Positions 33,044 through 44,449 of a stretch of DNA of 64,000 nucleotides are shown here, in pieces. The stretch comes from Vigna angularis (Eukaryota; Streptophyta; Magnoliopsida; Fabales; Fabaceae): assembly GCF_016808095.1 (NCBI RefSeq), contig NC_068974.1:33139090-33203089 (forward strand). Direction: 5' to 3'. The position numbers and the translations under genes were made by a program. Under the pieces are notes generated by a model. It was not told the DNA's origin. It ran no database searches and saw only the letters and a program-made list of their open reading frames with translations. Numbering within the stretch: position 1 is the stretch's first letter; each line of letters starts with the position of its first letter.

Positions 33044-34258
33044 TTATGTTCCTCCGGGATCAAAAATATATCTACAAAAGATTGCAAAAATGAGTATGAT
33101 GAAGATGATGTAAACAAAGATAAGAAGACAAAAGAAAAGTCTTGTATTTTTGAAAAATATTTTCAGAAATTTAGGCTTGGAAAAATGGAAAATTCCATAG
33201 TCCCAAGTTATTGGATTTTTATCTTGAGTTATTTGTTTACACAAAGGTAACATTAACTCAAGGTTTGAATTGCCATATTTTGAAAAGGATTGCTCAGAAT
33301 ATTGGATGGCAATTGATTTAAAAGAAAAATGAATAATGGAAGAGTGCACAATAAATGGAAAAGAAGTAAATAATGAGAACCCTTCCCTTTTAGGTTCCAT
33401 GTTGATGGTAAGAGTAGGAGTTGCCAGCATTAGCAAGAGCTCATTCTTTTTACTTTCCTCCTCTTTCTTCTCTTCTTTCTCTCTTTTCTTTTCTTCTTCT
33501 CTTCTCTCTCTTTTATCTTTTTCTTCTCTTATCTTTTCTTCTTTTCTCTCTCTTTCTTCTCTCTCTCTCTTATCTTCTTTCTCTCTTTTCTTTTCTTCTT
33601 GCCTTTGTTCCTCTTTTTGACTCTCAACATCTCTTTTTAGTTTTAATTCTATTTGCTTAGTTTGCAGCTCCTTAAGGTTAATCTTAAATTCTAGTTCTCT
33701 AATAAGGAAACCATTGTCATTTAAGCTTTCAAGAAATGTTTTTCCATCTTTAATGTAAGCTCTTAATAATTGGAGGTTTCTCTTAATATGTGAAGGCACA
33801 AACTCTTTTCTCATGCAAGCTTTTAATTCAGACCAATCATGAATGAGAGATTTTCTACCTATCCTAACATGATATTGTCTCTCATCCCACCACTCTCTTA
33901 CTTGCATTTCAAATCTAGATGTGTAGAGACTAAGGACATAAGATTCACTATTGCTAGAATGAAAATAGGACTCAGGTTTACTTTTTCTAGCAATAAATGG
34001 ATGCATGTCATTAATGTCCTTTTCCCAAGCTAGGTATGTTAAAGTACCAATATCCACACCAAAGTATGGAATTTTTGCCCTAGCTTGTTTATACAATTCA
34101 TCCTCCATCCGATCAAATTCATGATAGGAACAAGTCCTTCTTCTAGCTTCATCAAGTTTTCTTTTAATTTCTTTGAAAGTAATGGATTGATCAAAACTAG
34201 AAGACCGAGAGGACCTATATGAAGAAGAAGACCTATAGGAATCATAACAAGACATCAA
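33044..34258 (-). pseudogene. Gypsy-type gag of the non-autonomous element
   Basis: A 404-residue open frame. The N terminus is Ser/Tyr/Arg-rich. About residues 75-185 carry a retrotransposon gag core: GTLTYLAWEKDIN, REWWDERQYHVRIGRKSLI, and WSELKACMRKEFVP. Residues about 205-275 are an almost uninterrupted Lys/Glu/Arg stretch, a likely long charged coiled coil. Hydrophobic, low-similarity sequence ends the frame, including FLKIFFKNTRLFFCLLIF. The C-terminal FDPGGT resembles the end of pol in related elements, as though pol had been deleted and its tail fused. The open frame suggests recent activity as a structural protein. Typed as pseudogene because the element lacks pol. Confidence 0.75.
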
Positions 34259-36653
34259 AACTCTTTAAATTTTTGTGAAGGATTTCTAGAAAGGTTCTAG
34301 AGGTAAAATTAACCAAATAGCTCCCAGGAAGGAGAGGTGAGTCTCAATGGACAAGCTTAAGAACCTTGTCCTTCCTAGCCAGAGTGTCTTTGGTTGTTTC
34401 TTACCTTAGTTTCTAGGTAGAAATCTTTCAAAAGCGTTTTAAATGCAATATGAAATGCACCTAGAAACCAAATGAAGGTTTATCTATATGAAACGCGCTC
34501 CTAAGTACCACGGAGACTTAAAACATAAAAATCAATAAGCAAAGTAAAGTAAAGTAAAGCAAATGAAAATGAATGAGACACGACCCTAAGTGAAAGTGCA
34601 AATGACACTTGGAGCCACTTGACACACTTTCACACTAAGAAGTGGAAACTAAACTATTACAATGTTCAATGGTGCTCTTGGAATTGCTTGAAAAGCATTT
34701 TTCCAAGTCACTTTAAGTTGCAAATGAGAAATAAAATTGAATGACACTACAAAGGTTCTGTGATACCAAGCCAAAATTACAAATAAAATGTTTACAAAAG
34801 TAGCAAAGCCAAGTGTGGCTGTTGTTTCACAAAGTGCTGGTCCAAAATCATGAGCAAAAAGGTGGTATGGTTGCTGAAACTGCTGCTGAAATTGGTGCTG
34901 GAACAGCAAGAAAGAAGTGCACTTGAAGTCCAAGCTTGTGGCCTTTTTAACACCTCATCCACTTCCTAAGATGCTACCCCCTTGGAGCAAGGAATCTGAG
35001 GTAAAACCAGCTGCACCAATTCGTCACAGCACCCAAAACAAACACCAAACCAGTCAACAAAAACCAGCTGCTGCACCAGAAATGAATTTTCGCAGAACAG
35101 ATTTTGGGCACAAATTAGAAGGCAAACAAGTTGAATTCAAGTGAATTTAAGCTTAGAATCACAGGAGGGACACTAAAGGAACCTAGGAGAGGCACTAGAA
35201 CAGATTAAACAAGCAAGAAAAAGCAAAAACAAAGATCAAAATCAAGTGTAGTGAAACTGTTTGATAATTTTGCAAACTGTTTGATGAAAGTCCCCAATGA
35301 ATTTCAGATTTTGTGATTTTCGGGTTTTGGCGTCAAAACTGGATTACTTGGTTTTCTCTTGCTTTTTATGGATGTAGTACACTCTTTTAAGCATATCATT
35401 GCATTTGGAAACTTGAAACCAGCTTTTTCCAATCCAGAAATGAAGATTTAAAGGTTGGACAAAATCAACAGCACATAATTTGCATACTGCACCAGAAAAG
35501 TGATGTGAAAATGGTGCTTTGAGATGCAAAATTGAGTTGCAATGGTTTTATGGCAGAACTAATGGTTCAAACAACTTTATATGCTTAAATTGAAGGTGTT
35601 CAAACTATCAAACAGCAAGGAAAAAGACCACACCCGAAAGTCACTGGTCCACTAACAAAAATTAAGCAAATTCAATGGTTGGAAACTGATTTTGCAGTGC
35701 TGGTGTAAAATTGACCAATTGAACAGTAACTACAAGTTTCAAAAGTTAAAATACACCTGCACCAATGTTGAAACTGCACTGAAACAGCCAAATGCTCCAA
35801 ATCACAGGTTGAGTTGCAAATTATGCAGCATTTTGAAGTAAAAACTTAGCACCAGAATTTAGAACTGAATGGAATAAAATGAAAACAGCAGGTGCAAAGA
35901 CTCTAGGACAGTCCTACTATCTAGATCTAACTGTAGAATATCAGCTAGAGATATGAAAACACCTAATACCAATCGAGGAAGACAAGCACGGTGATAGCTT
36001 TGGATTGGAAATTCTGGACAACACATGTTATTGGATTGTAAGCAACTAGGCAATGCATTTTGTAATTCAGTACTTAATATGAGTTGCTACAACTTTAGAC
36101 ATGCTTAATAACAACAAAGAAACTTGTCTCATGCTTTAGAAACAAAAATTCTGGACTGAAACAGATTGCTCAAGATCAAACCAGAATTGACTTTTGATGC
36201 AGATTTTTGTGAAACAGTATCAGGTTTTGTTTTGATTTTTGGATGCTTTAGCTCATGTCATCCAGGCTAGACATTGTCTCATTGCCTTGTAGGATTGATA
36301 TAGTGCTAATCATGCATCTAAACACAAATTAAAACAAAAAAAATAGTGCTGGAACAGAATCAATACTTCATGACAGCAAGAACACTGCAGCACATTGCAC
36401 AAGACTTGGACAAAACTGGAGAATGAATTTGAAAGCTGGAATGAACTCATACAAACAATTTTCACCGTTTAAAATGATCAACAAACACTAAGGAAAAGCA
36501 AATGCATGATTACAACACTCACAGACACGAATTAAACCAAAACAGAATAAAAAAAAATTTCTAAAACAGTGACAGAGTTTGACAGCACATGACAGAAACG
36601 AAAATTGAACAAAAGAGCAACTTAGCTCATTGAAGCACAGCGTGGACGTGCTG
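34259..36653. other. Non-coding interior/leader of the gag-only element
   Basis: A 2.4-kb stretch with no credible gene. At 34322-34400 it carries CAGGAAGGAGAGGTGAGTC and TGGACAAGCTTAAGAACC, closely similar to 29640-29720 in a Gypsy LTR and to 22985-23070 inverted. Many AACTG/CCAG words give a mildly repetitive texture. Confidence 0.6.
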
Positions 36654-36666
36654 GCTCTTGATACCA
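36654..36666 (-). promoter_or_regulatory. Primer-binding site
   Basis: Minus-strand TGGTATCAAGAGC lies two bases inside the 5' LTR. It resembles the initiator-Met site with one extra A. Confidence 0.75.
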
Positions 36667-36668
36667 AA

Positions 36669-37445
36669 TGATGGAAGCAGCTTCACTCTTCAAGAATGAG
36701 CAACTTCTCAGACCAGAGGTGGCAGCAGAATTGGAAAACGGAGATGTAGTTGGAGGCGCACGGAAGGTGTTTGATGAATTGTCTGGTGCGGTTTTGGAGT
36801 GTGTAGGCAGAGGTTCTAGCTCAGACGGCCTTCCAAGAGGGAAGGAAGCTAGAGGATAAGTGTGCTAAAGTGGCACAATGCAAAGAACTTGAAGAAGTAG
36901 TGGCTGGAAACAATCCAACAACATTTCACTATATCAATTCAAGTTGCCTTTACAAGAATGAGAAGCTCTCTTTTATAGAGTAAGAGAAGCCTCTGAAATG
37001 TGCTAAAGAAGTTATTCAAACGTGCATAGACTACCAGCTGAAGATGTTTCACATGGGAAATGTGCTTTAGATGAAGGAGATGCATGGTTTGAATGTGTTT
37101 CACGTGGAAAATATGGGCCACGGCTGGAATGTGCTCCACATGTGCAGGGTTGATTATTTTGCACATGGAAAGTGTTGAAAATGTGCACCAAAGTGAAGGC
37201 TTCACGGTTTGGCTGCAACATGTACTTCTACTTGCCTCATTTTCTCTCTTTTGCTGGTTTAAGCTTCCTAGTATGCATGTTCATGGATTCCTACCTACAA
37301 AACAAGATAAAGATATTTAGTTAAAGAAGAACATGCTAAGACTTTAGAAAGAAAAGATTAAGTCCTTTATTCAACTTCCCTTTCTTGGTCTTAGAGTAAA
37401 GTTGATACTTCTTTGGATGGTAAGTCCCTAAAGGGGTTGCCATCA
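36669..37445 (-). repeat. 5' LTR of the gag-only element
   Basis: A 777-bp partner of 32200-32976. Confidence 0.93.
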
Positions 37446-37616
37446 GAAGATCTATCCATGGAGGTACAACCAGTAAGAATTGAGGGGAGCCAGAACAAGT
37501 GGCTTAGAGGCAAAACCGTCAGTTTGGTCAAAGTCATCTGGGATGGTAAAACGGGTGACTCTACATGGGAACTAGAAGAAAGAATGAAACAATTATACCC
37601 TCAACTATATCCTTGA
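37446..37616 (+). pseudogene. Gypsy chromodomain tail (continuation of 31279-32199)
   Basis: Encodes DLSMEVQPVRIEG, LRGKTVSLVKVIWDGKTGDS and TWELEERMKQLYP, ending in a stop at 37614-37616. The pattern VKVIW...TWELE is the chromodomain-like C terminus of Tekay-type chromovirus integrases, thought to guide insertion to marked chromatin. It was separated from the integrase by the nested element. Confidence 0.85.
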
Positions 37617-37661
37617 TGTATTGAATTTTCGAGGTCGAAAATTTTTGTTGTTGGGAAAAAT

Positions 37662-38300
37662 TGTAAAGTCCAAATATATATATGATTGCAAAATGACAAA
37701 GAACCTTTCAAAAGTGAAATGGTAAGCAAGACACTTTTGGTGGTGAAGTCAAAATATTATTTTATATATAAAATAGTATTTTTTTTAAAAAAAAAAAGAC
37801 AAAACTACTTTTAGAAATGGAGTTAAGGGGGAACAACTTGCGGTAATAGGATTTAATTTTATTTAAAATATTATAATATATATATATATATAAACCTAAA
37901 TAGTGTCAAATCTTAGCCTATAAATAGCAAGCATGGGAAAGGCTGAAACTTGCACCAAAAATTTAGAAAAATTTTGAGAGAAGAGAGTTGGAGGAAATTC
38001 TAGTTGCAAATGGAAAATTCTGGAAGTTTTCGGGAAACAATTTCTAAGCAGGAGATTAAGGCCGGAATAGAGATAGGGGAGCTAATCCTTCTTATATATG
38101 ATTTTTATACATGTTATGATCATGAATATGAGTTATGAACATGTTAAAATTTTGGTAATGATAATTATCTATTCATTTGCATAAATCCAATGGTAAAAAC
38201 AATTAAAAGGAAGGTTTTATCACAGTAATTCGAAAATAAGAAAATTATAATCATGAACTACTTGGAGAAATAAATCCTGCATGTTTGAGTACTGTTTTTG
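37662..38300 (+). mobile_element. Gypsy LTR, family B (plus), truncated
   Basis: Starts TGTAAAGTCC after GTTGGGAAAAAT. TATA box AGCCTATAAATAGC at about 37915 and the AATAGAGATAGGGGAGC block at about 38068. Collapses after about 38150 into a short stretch of ~180-bp-repeat sequence and abuts the 5S-like LTR at 38307. Confidence 0.78.
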
Positions 38301-38306
38301 GACATT

Positions 38307-38568
38307 TGTAATGTCTCGGCAACTTACAGGGACCATCGACTGCCCCCACAGATCACTCGAGGCTTTCTAGTGTGCTTTGTCCTTACTCGCACACTTTCCG
38401 GGAAAACTTCCCGGAAGGTCACCCATCCCAAATTACTCCAGGCTAAGCACGCTTAACCATGGAGTTCTTATGAGTCAGGCTATCGAAAAGCAAATGCATT
38501 TGGTGATATGAGTAGTCAAATCAATTTCTTTAAGCTATTCTTCAACTGCATAGTCCCATACCTACACA
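38307..38568 (-). mobile_element. Cassandra-type LTR with 5S rRNA-like domain
   Basis: A 262-bp unit, minus strand TGTGTAGGTATGGG ... GCCGAGACATTACA. The 5S-derived part includes GGTTAAGCGTGCTTAGCC, and GGGATGGGTGACC then TTCCGGGAAGT, corresponding to A box, intermediate element and C box. It is a relic promoter-bearing LTR, not a functional 5S gene: the first half of 5S is absent. Confidence 0.82.
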
Positions 38569-38795
38569 GTCTCTAGATTCCTCTCATTCTAGTGTATGTT
38601 CGATTCATCCATGTGCCCCTTCCACTGGAACCCTGCCAGGAGCCGCTCCTTGTCAGTGCCCCTGCACCATGCCTCTTGCACCGGCAATCACTCCCCGCCC
38701 TCGTCAGTGCCGGCTGTCACATGCCCACCAGCTTCCGTCTGGTTCGTCCTCGAACCACACTGTACTAGGAGAGGCTAGGCTCTCATACCACTAAA
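38569..38795 (-). mobile_element. Cassandra-type internal segment
   Basis: A ~227-bp non-coding GC-richer segment ending at a primer-site remnant, minus TGGTATGAGAGCC (38778-38790). The usual CAGAGC is altered to GAGAGC. Followed directly by the end of a family C Gypsy LTR. Confidence 0.7.
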
Positions 38796-39040
38796 TGTAA
38801 CACCCCAAAAATTAAACATCTCACACACAAAATTATTTCATTAATAATATAAACATCGTACAGTATTACAATCATCCATTTAGGAGTAACATAGTTCACA
38901 TTGGAATTACATTTTTTTTTAAAACATCATTAAAACACTCCTAAATTTATTTATTTTTTATTTTTTTAAACTACTCTTCATTTTTCTGCTGCTTCCTCCT
39001 TCACTTGTATTGGTTCGGACGTCGTTCCAGCATCTGCTCC

Positions 39041-39062
39041 CGTATAACATAAACGTTATACG
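39041..39062 (-). other. LTR hairpin (stem CGTATAAC/GTTATACG)
   Basis: An 8-bp perfect stem with a 6-nt loop, beside GATCATTGC and CATCTGCTCC. Confidence 0.6.
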
Positions 39063-39659
39063 ATCATTGCAAAATAAGATTTTCCGGCACAAACAAACAA
39101 GTAAGGGTGAGCTACCAGGCAAAATTCAAAGAAAAGCATTACACTATTATTATACGTAATACATTCACCATAGATTCTTGTAAGATGCAATTATCATACT
39201 AGACTCTATTATCCGGATAAAATGTTAATGGAAGTCTCGGGTGGTCATGCACTTGTGGTGACATATACAACACAGTTATGGCCAAATATAATATATCACA
39301 TCACCCACAAGGTTAGCCCATTAACGTCTATGAACATAGACTAGGACCTCCTACTACTTTCACCATATAACACATCCTTCTCTAATTGAGACTGGACAAT
39401 TATTAAAGTTTTAGAATAATCACCAACAACAAGACCCTCAACATCAACATATACAATAATATCATAGCATTATAGAGTCTCTCCCCGATACTCATACTAT
39501 ATTTCAAATGCATAATTTTATATCAAACATCATAAAATACACCGATAATAGAATTCATACAAGATAATTATAAACAAATTAACAATCATAAAATATTACT
39601 ATAATTCGTCAGAGAAGAATAAAGTATTTGACAATCATAAAAAAATACTCTTAATATAA

Positions 39660-40200
39660 AAATTCTTGGGGAAACAAGAAGTTGAATCTGGTAGAGCCGG
39701 TTAGACAACTTCCCATCCTTCCAAAAATACAATATAAATAAGGAAAACAAAAAAATCTGGGGAAACAAGAAGTTGAATCTGAAAGAGTCGGTTAGACAAC
39801 TTCTCATCCTTCCAAAAATACAAAATAAATAAATAAGGAAAGCAATAAAAAGTTTGGGGAAACAAGAAGTTGAATCTGGCAAGGCCGGTTAGACAACTTC
39901 TCATCCTTCCAAAATACAATATAAATAAATAAGGAAAGCCGTAAAAAGTTTGGGGAAACAAGAAGTTGAATCTGGCAAGGCTGGTTAGACAACTTCTCAT
40001 CCTTCTAAAATACAATATAAATAAATAAAGCCGTAAAAAGCTTGGGGAAACAAGAAGTTGAATCTGGCAAGGCCGGTTAGACAACTTCTAATCCATCCAA
40101 AAATACAATATAAATAAATAAGGAAAGCCGTAAAAAGTTTGGGGAAACAAGAAGTTGAATCTGGCAAAGCCGGTTAGACAACTTCTCATCCTTCCAACAA
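39660..40200. repeat. ~97-bp hairpin minisatellite, 6 copies
   Basis: Each unit holds AGAAGTTGAATCTGGC, a short loop, GCCGGTTAGACAACTTCT and a TTCCAAAAATACAATA spacer. The flanks AGAAGTTG/CAACTTCT are perfectly complementary. Confidence 0.93.
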
Positions 40201-40837
40201 TACAAAAGAAGCAACTAATAACATACAAATAGCATAACATAATCAATATCGCATTTTACAACTATCAAACTTGGATCTCCTCACAGAAGCATGTTCTTAT
40301 TCAAAATTCAGATCATACTGAAACAAAATGCTTCGTATTCAAGATTTAAGATCAAACAAAAGCAAAATATTACATATTCAAGACTCAGGATAATACAAAA
40401 CAAAAACTTAAGAGTAACTCCCCTTACCTCTATTCCAGACTTAATCTTCTCCATAGAAACCGTTCTCCGGAAACTTCCAAAATTTTACCCTTGCAACTAG
40501 AATTTCCTCCAACTCTCTTCTCTCAAAATTTCTCTCAATTTTTGGTGCAAATTTTCAGCCTCCCCCTTGGCTATTTATAGCAAAAAAATTTACTATTCAT
40601 TTTTACTATTCATTTTAACTATTCATTTTTCTATTCATTTTACTATTACAAAAATAATTTTTTATTCACAATTTGATGAATTCTGATCTCTTATGACCCA
40701 AGGCAACGTGGAATATTTATCTCTTCCACAAATTATATATTTTTTTACTATTCACTTTTTACTATTCACAATTTACTATTCACTTTTTACATTTTTAATC
40801 TAGTATCTGAATTACAAATATTTTTAAGGGTCTTACA

Positions 40838-40855
40838 TTTGTCATTTTGCAATCA

Positions 40856-40951
<96 letters not shown>

Positions 40952-41010
40952 ATTATTATTATCATTATTATTATTATTATTATTTTTATTGGACTTTACA
41001 AAATGACAAA
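40838..41010. repeat. Palindrome spacer with (AT)n
   Basis: The 173-bp centre between the inverted family C LTRs. It starts TTTGTCATTTTGC and ends CAAAATGACAAA, with (AT)n at about 40859-40948. The GGACTTTACA piece inside is the terminus of a family B LTR. Confidence 0.85.
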
Positions 41011-41639
41011 TGTAAGACCCTTGAAAATATTTGTAATTCAGATACTAGATTAAAAAAAAAGTAAAAAGTGAATAGTAAATTGTGAATAGTAAAAAAAATA
41101 TAATTTGTGGAAGAGATAAGTATTCCACGTTGCCTTGAGTCATAAGAGATCAGAATTCATCAAATTGTGAATAAAAAAATATTTTTGTAATTGTAAAATG
41201 AATAGAAAAATGAATAGTTAAAATGAATAGTAAAAGTGAATAGTAAATTTTTTTGCTATAAATAGCCATGGGGAGGCTGAAAATTTGCACCAAAAATTGA
41301 GAGAAATTTTGAGAGAAAAGAGTTGGAGGAAATTCTAGTTGCAAGGGGAAAATTCTGGAAGTTTTCGGAGAACAGTTTCTAAGGAGAAGATTAAGTCTGG
41401 AATAGAGGTAAGGGGAGTTACTCTTAAGTTTTTGTTTTGTATTATCTTGAGTCTTGAATATGTAATATTTTGCTTTTGTTTGATCTTAAATCTTGAATAT
41501 GAAGCATTTTGTTTCAGTATGATATGAATTTTGAATAAGAACATGCTTCTGTGAGGAGATCCAAGTTTGATAGTTGTAAAATCCGATATTGATTATGTTA
41601 TGCTATTTGTATGTTATTAGTTGCTTCTTTTGTATTGTT

Positions 41640-42180
41640 GGAAGGATGAGAAGTTGTCTAACCGGCTTTGCCAGATTCAACTTCTTGTTTCCCCAAACTT
41701 TTTACGGCTTTCCTTATTTATTTATATTGTATTTTTGGAAGGATGAGAAGTTGTCTAACCGGCTTTGCCAGATTCAACTTCTTGTTTCCCCAAACTTTTT
41801 ACGGCTTTCCTTATTTATTTATATTGTATTTTTGGAAGGATGAGGAGTTGTCTAACCGGCTTTGCCAGATTCAACTTCTTGTTTCTCCAAACTTTTTACG
41901 GCTTTCCTTATTTATTTATATTGTATTTTTGGAAGGATGAGAAGTTGTCTAACCGGCCTTGCCAGATTCAACTTCTTGTTTTTCCAAACTTTTTCCGGCT
42001 TTCCTTATTTATTTATATTGTATTTTGGAAGGATGAGAAGTTGTCTGACCTGCCTTGCCAGATTCAACTTCTTGTTTCCCCAAACTTTTTATTGCTTTCC
42101 TTAATTATTTATATTGTATTTTTGGAAGGATGGGAAGTTGTCTAATCGGCTCTGCCAGATTCAACTTCTTGTTTCCCCAA
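41640..42180. repeat. ~97-bp hairpin minisatellite, 6 copies
   Basis: Mirror of the array at 39660-40200. Overlapping repetitive open frames here are by-products of a unit length near a multiple of three. Confidence 0.93.
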
Positions 42181-42783
42181 AAATTTTTATATTAAGTTTT
42201 TTTTTTATGATTGTCAAATACTTGATTCTTCTCTGACCAATTATAGTAATATTTTATGATTGTTAATTTGTTTATAATTATCTTGTATGAATTCTATTAT
42301 CAATGTATTTTATGATGTTTGATATGAAATTATGCATTTGAAATATAGTATGAGTCTCGGGGAAAGACTCTATAATGGTATGGTATTAGTGTATATGTTG
42401 ATGTTGAGGGTCTTATGTGTTGGTGGTTATTCTAAAACTCTAATAATTGTCCAGTCTCAATTAGAGAAGGATGTGTTATATGGTGAGAGTAGTAGGAGGT
42501 CCTAGTCTATGTTCATAGACGTTAATGGACTAACCTTGTGGGTGATATGATATATTATATTTGGCCATAACTGTGTTGTAGATGTCACCACAAGTGCATG
42601 ACCACCAGAGACTTCCATCAACATTATATCCGGATAATAGAGTCTAGTATGATAATTGCATCTTACAAGAATCTATGGTGAATGTATTACGTATAATAAT
42701 AGTGTAATGCTTTTCTTTGAATTTTGCCTGGTAGCTCACCCTTACTTGTTTGTTTGTGCCGGAAAATCTTATTTTGCGATGAT

Positions 42784-42805
42784 CGTATAACGTTTATGTT
42801 ATACG
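42784..42805 (+). other. LTR hairpin (stem CGTATAAC/GTTATACG)
   Basis: Sits between GCGATGAT and GGGAGCAGATG. An 8-bp perfect stem with a 6-nt loop. Confidence 0.6.
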
Positions 42806-43052
42806 GGAGCAGATGCTGGAACGACGTTCGAACCAATAAAAGTGAAGGATGAAGCAGCAGAAAAATGAAGAGTAGTTTAAAAATAAATAAATAAATAAAT
42901 TTAGGAGTGTTTTAATGATGTTTTTAAAAAAAAATATGTATTTCCATTGTGAACTATGTTACTCCTAAATGGATGATTGTAATACTGTACGATGTTTATA
43001 TTACTAATGAAATAATTTTGTGTGTGAGATGTTTAATTTTTGGGGTGTTACA

Positions 43053-43319
43053 TTGCATGTCTTTTATAAATTAATTTTTGAGGTGTTACATTTAGTGGTA
43101 TCAGAGCCTAGCCTCTCCTAGTACGGTGTGGTTCGAGGACGAACCTTGCGGAAGCTGGTGGGCATGTGACAGCCGGACACTGACGAGGGCGGGGAGTGAT
43201 CGCCGGTGCAAGAGGCACGGTGCAGGGGGCACTAACAAGGAGCGGCTCCTGGCAGGCTTTCAGTGGAAGGGTCACATGGATGAATCGAACATACACCGGA
43301 ATGAGCGGGATCTGGAGAC
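43053..43319 (+). mobile_element. Primer site and Cassandra-type internal segment
   Basis: TGGTATCAGAGC at 43096-43107 follows a second GAGGTGTTACA end. The internal segment (~220 bp, GC-rich, non-coding) mirrors 38569-38795 and leads into the 5S-like LTR. Confidence 0.75.
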
Positions 43320-43582
43320 TGTGTAGGTATGGGACTATACAGTTGAAGGATAGCTTAAAGGAATTGATTTGACTACTCATATCACCAAATGCATTTTGTT
43401 TTCGGTAGCCTAACTCATAAGAACTCCATGGTTAAACGTGCTTAGCCTGGAGTAATTTGGGATGGGTGACCTTCCGGGAAGTTTTCCCAGAAAGTGTGCG
43501 AGTGAGGACAAAGCACACTAGAAAGCCTCGTGGTGATCTGTGGGGGCAGTCGATGGTCCCTGTAAGTTGCCGGGACGTTACA
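43320..43582 (+). mobile_element. Cassandra-type LTR with 5S rRNA-like domain
   Basis: A 263-bp unit, TGTGTAGGTATGGG ... GCCGGGACGTTACA. The 5S-like domain at about 43413-43495 includes GGTTAAACGTGCTTAGCC and GGGATGGGTGACC. Cassandra TRIMs are gene-less and depend on other elements. Only this side carries a 5S LTR; the other side of the internal segment is a family C Gypsy LTR. Confidence 0.82.
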
Positions 43583-44312
43583 AAATAGAAAAATTATGAG
43601 TTCTACCTTATTAACTTTAGAATGAAAGTAGGAGCTCGATCTTGGGGGTCATCCTGAAACTCTAATGGTCTTTCTTCTCATGTAGAGAGGATTGACCCAT
43701 GTGGTGAGGAGTAGCAGGAGGTTCTAGTTTTGGGTGCTTCCAGTATAATCTAAGGTGAGTGATAACGGACTAACCTCGTGAGTGTGGTAGGGTGAGACAG
43801 CCCAAGTTCATAAGCCACCACGAGTGCAAGACCCGCCATAGCTCGACTATCATTCTAAGTCCAGACGAGTCGGTCTATAAAGCAACCAGTCTTGTGATGT
43901 CATTTTACCATGTTTGAGTGATTTTTACATATCGTGTGAGGTTGAATAACATGCTTTTTATGTTTAGCTCACCCCTACTTGTTTGTGTTTGTGTTTGGGT
44001 ATGTGCGATGATCACCCACTTGGGTGGGAGCAGATGGCAAAGAGGATACTTTAGAAATAGTACTTAATGGGGACGACAACACTGGAGCTTAGATTCGCTA
44101 GCTTTTATTAGCTAGCTTTGAAGAACTTTTGTGCATTTAAAGTTTTAAATTCTATGTAATTTCTAGGGAGAAACCCTAATACTCTAGTTTTCAATTTCAT
44201 GCTATTCTAAGGATGATTGTAATCCTTAAATTACTCTTGACTGCTTTCCTATATTAATAAATGATGATGACATATTTATATATGCTTTCTATATATATTT
44301 TGGGACGTCACA
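43583..44312 (+). mobile_element. Gypsy LTR, family B (plus), 3' part
   Basis: Lacks its 5' half. Contains GATGATCACCC then GGGTGGGAGCAGATGG and ends TTTGGGACGTCACA at 44312, directly before the primer site. It is thus the remnant 5' LTR of the gag fragment that follows. Confidence 0.78.
44013..44026 (+). other. LTR hairpin (stem CACCC/GGGTG)
   Basis: CACCC-ACTT-GGGTG lies between GCGATGAT and GGAGCAGATG, the same frame as the other LTR hairpins but with a different stem sequence. Confidence 0.6.
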
Positions 44313-44316
44313 TTAA

Positions 44317-44328
44317 TGGTATCAGAGC
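44317..44328 (+). promoter_or_regulatory. Gypsy primer-binding site (tRNA-iMet)
   Basis: TGGTATCAGAGC lies four bases after the LTR end. Confidence 0.9.
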
Positions 44329-44449
44329 AGTTTCTGTCCTTAGCAAATCTTGTAGGGTATGTGTGTGTCTTGCTTATGCTTGTGTACTCTTAATCATATT
44401 CAAGCTGGGTGTTCTTGTGTGTTTGAGTTAGACTGAGGGTCTTTCCTTT

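Larger units (their letters stand above)
32200..37445 (-). mobile_element. Non-autonomous gag-only LTR element (LARD-like)
   Basis: Two 777-bp LTRs (32200-32976 and 36669-37445) bracket 3.7 kb containing only a gag-like frame. The GAAGA duplication lies at 32195-32199 and 37446-37450. By eye about five substitutions separate the LTRs, so it is young. No RT or integrase is seen, so mobility would need enzymes from another element. It is nested in the Gypsy integrase, whose sequence continues in register outside. Confidence 0.93.
38796..40837 (-). mobile_element. Gypsy LTR, family C (minus), left arm of palindrome
   Basis: Minus strand TGTAAGACCC ... GGGGTGTTACA, 2042 bp, exactly the length of its mirror at 41011. 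Contains the hairpin minisatellite, TATA box (reverse of GCTATAAATAGCC, ~40570), AGGTAAGGGGAGTTAC block (~40420) and the CGTATAAC/GTTATACG hairpin. Confidence 0.85.
41011..43052 (+). mobile_element. Gypsy LTR, family C (plus), right arm of palindrome
   Basis: TGTAAGACCC ... GGGGTGTTACA, 2042 bp. TATA box TTGCTATAAATAGCC at about 41255. Contains AGGTAAGGGGAGTTAC (~41405), a six-unit minisatellite and the hairpin at 42784-42805. A TTACA-terminated echo follows at 43053-43090. Confidence 0.85.

Noticed and set aside
33336..33660. Plus-strand Ser/Leu/Phe-rich ORFs
   Set aside because: Antisense shadow of the Lys/Glu-rich gag coiled coil.
43413..43495. A functional 5S rRNA gene
   Set aside because: Only the 3' half resembles 5S rRNA; it sits in a TG...CA repeat with a primer site, as in Cassandra LTRs, and the sequence is diverged.
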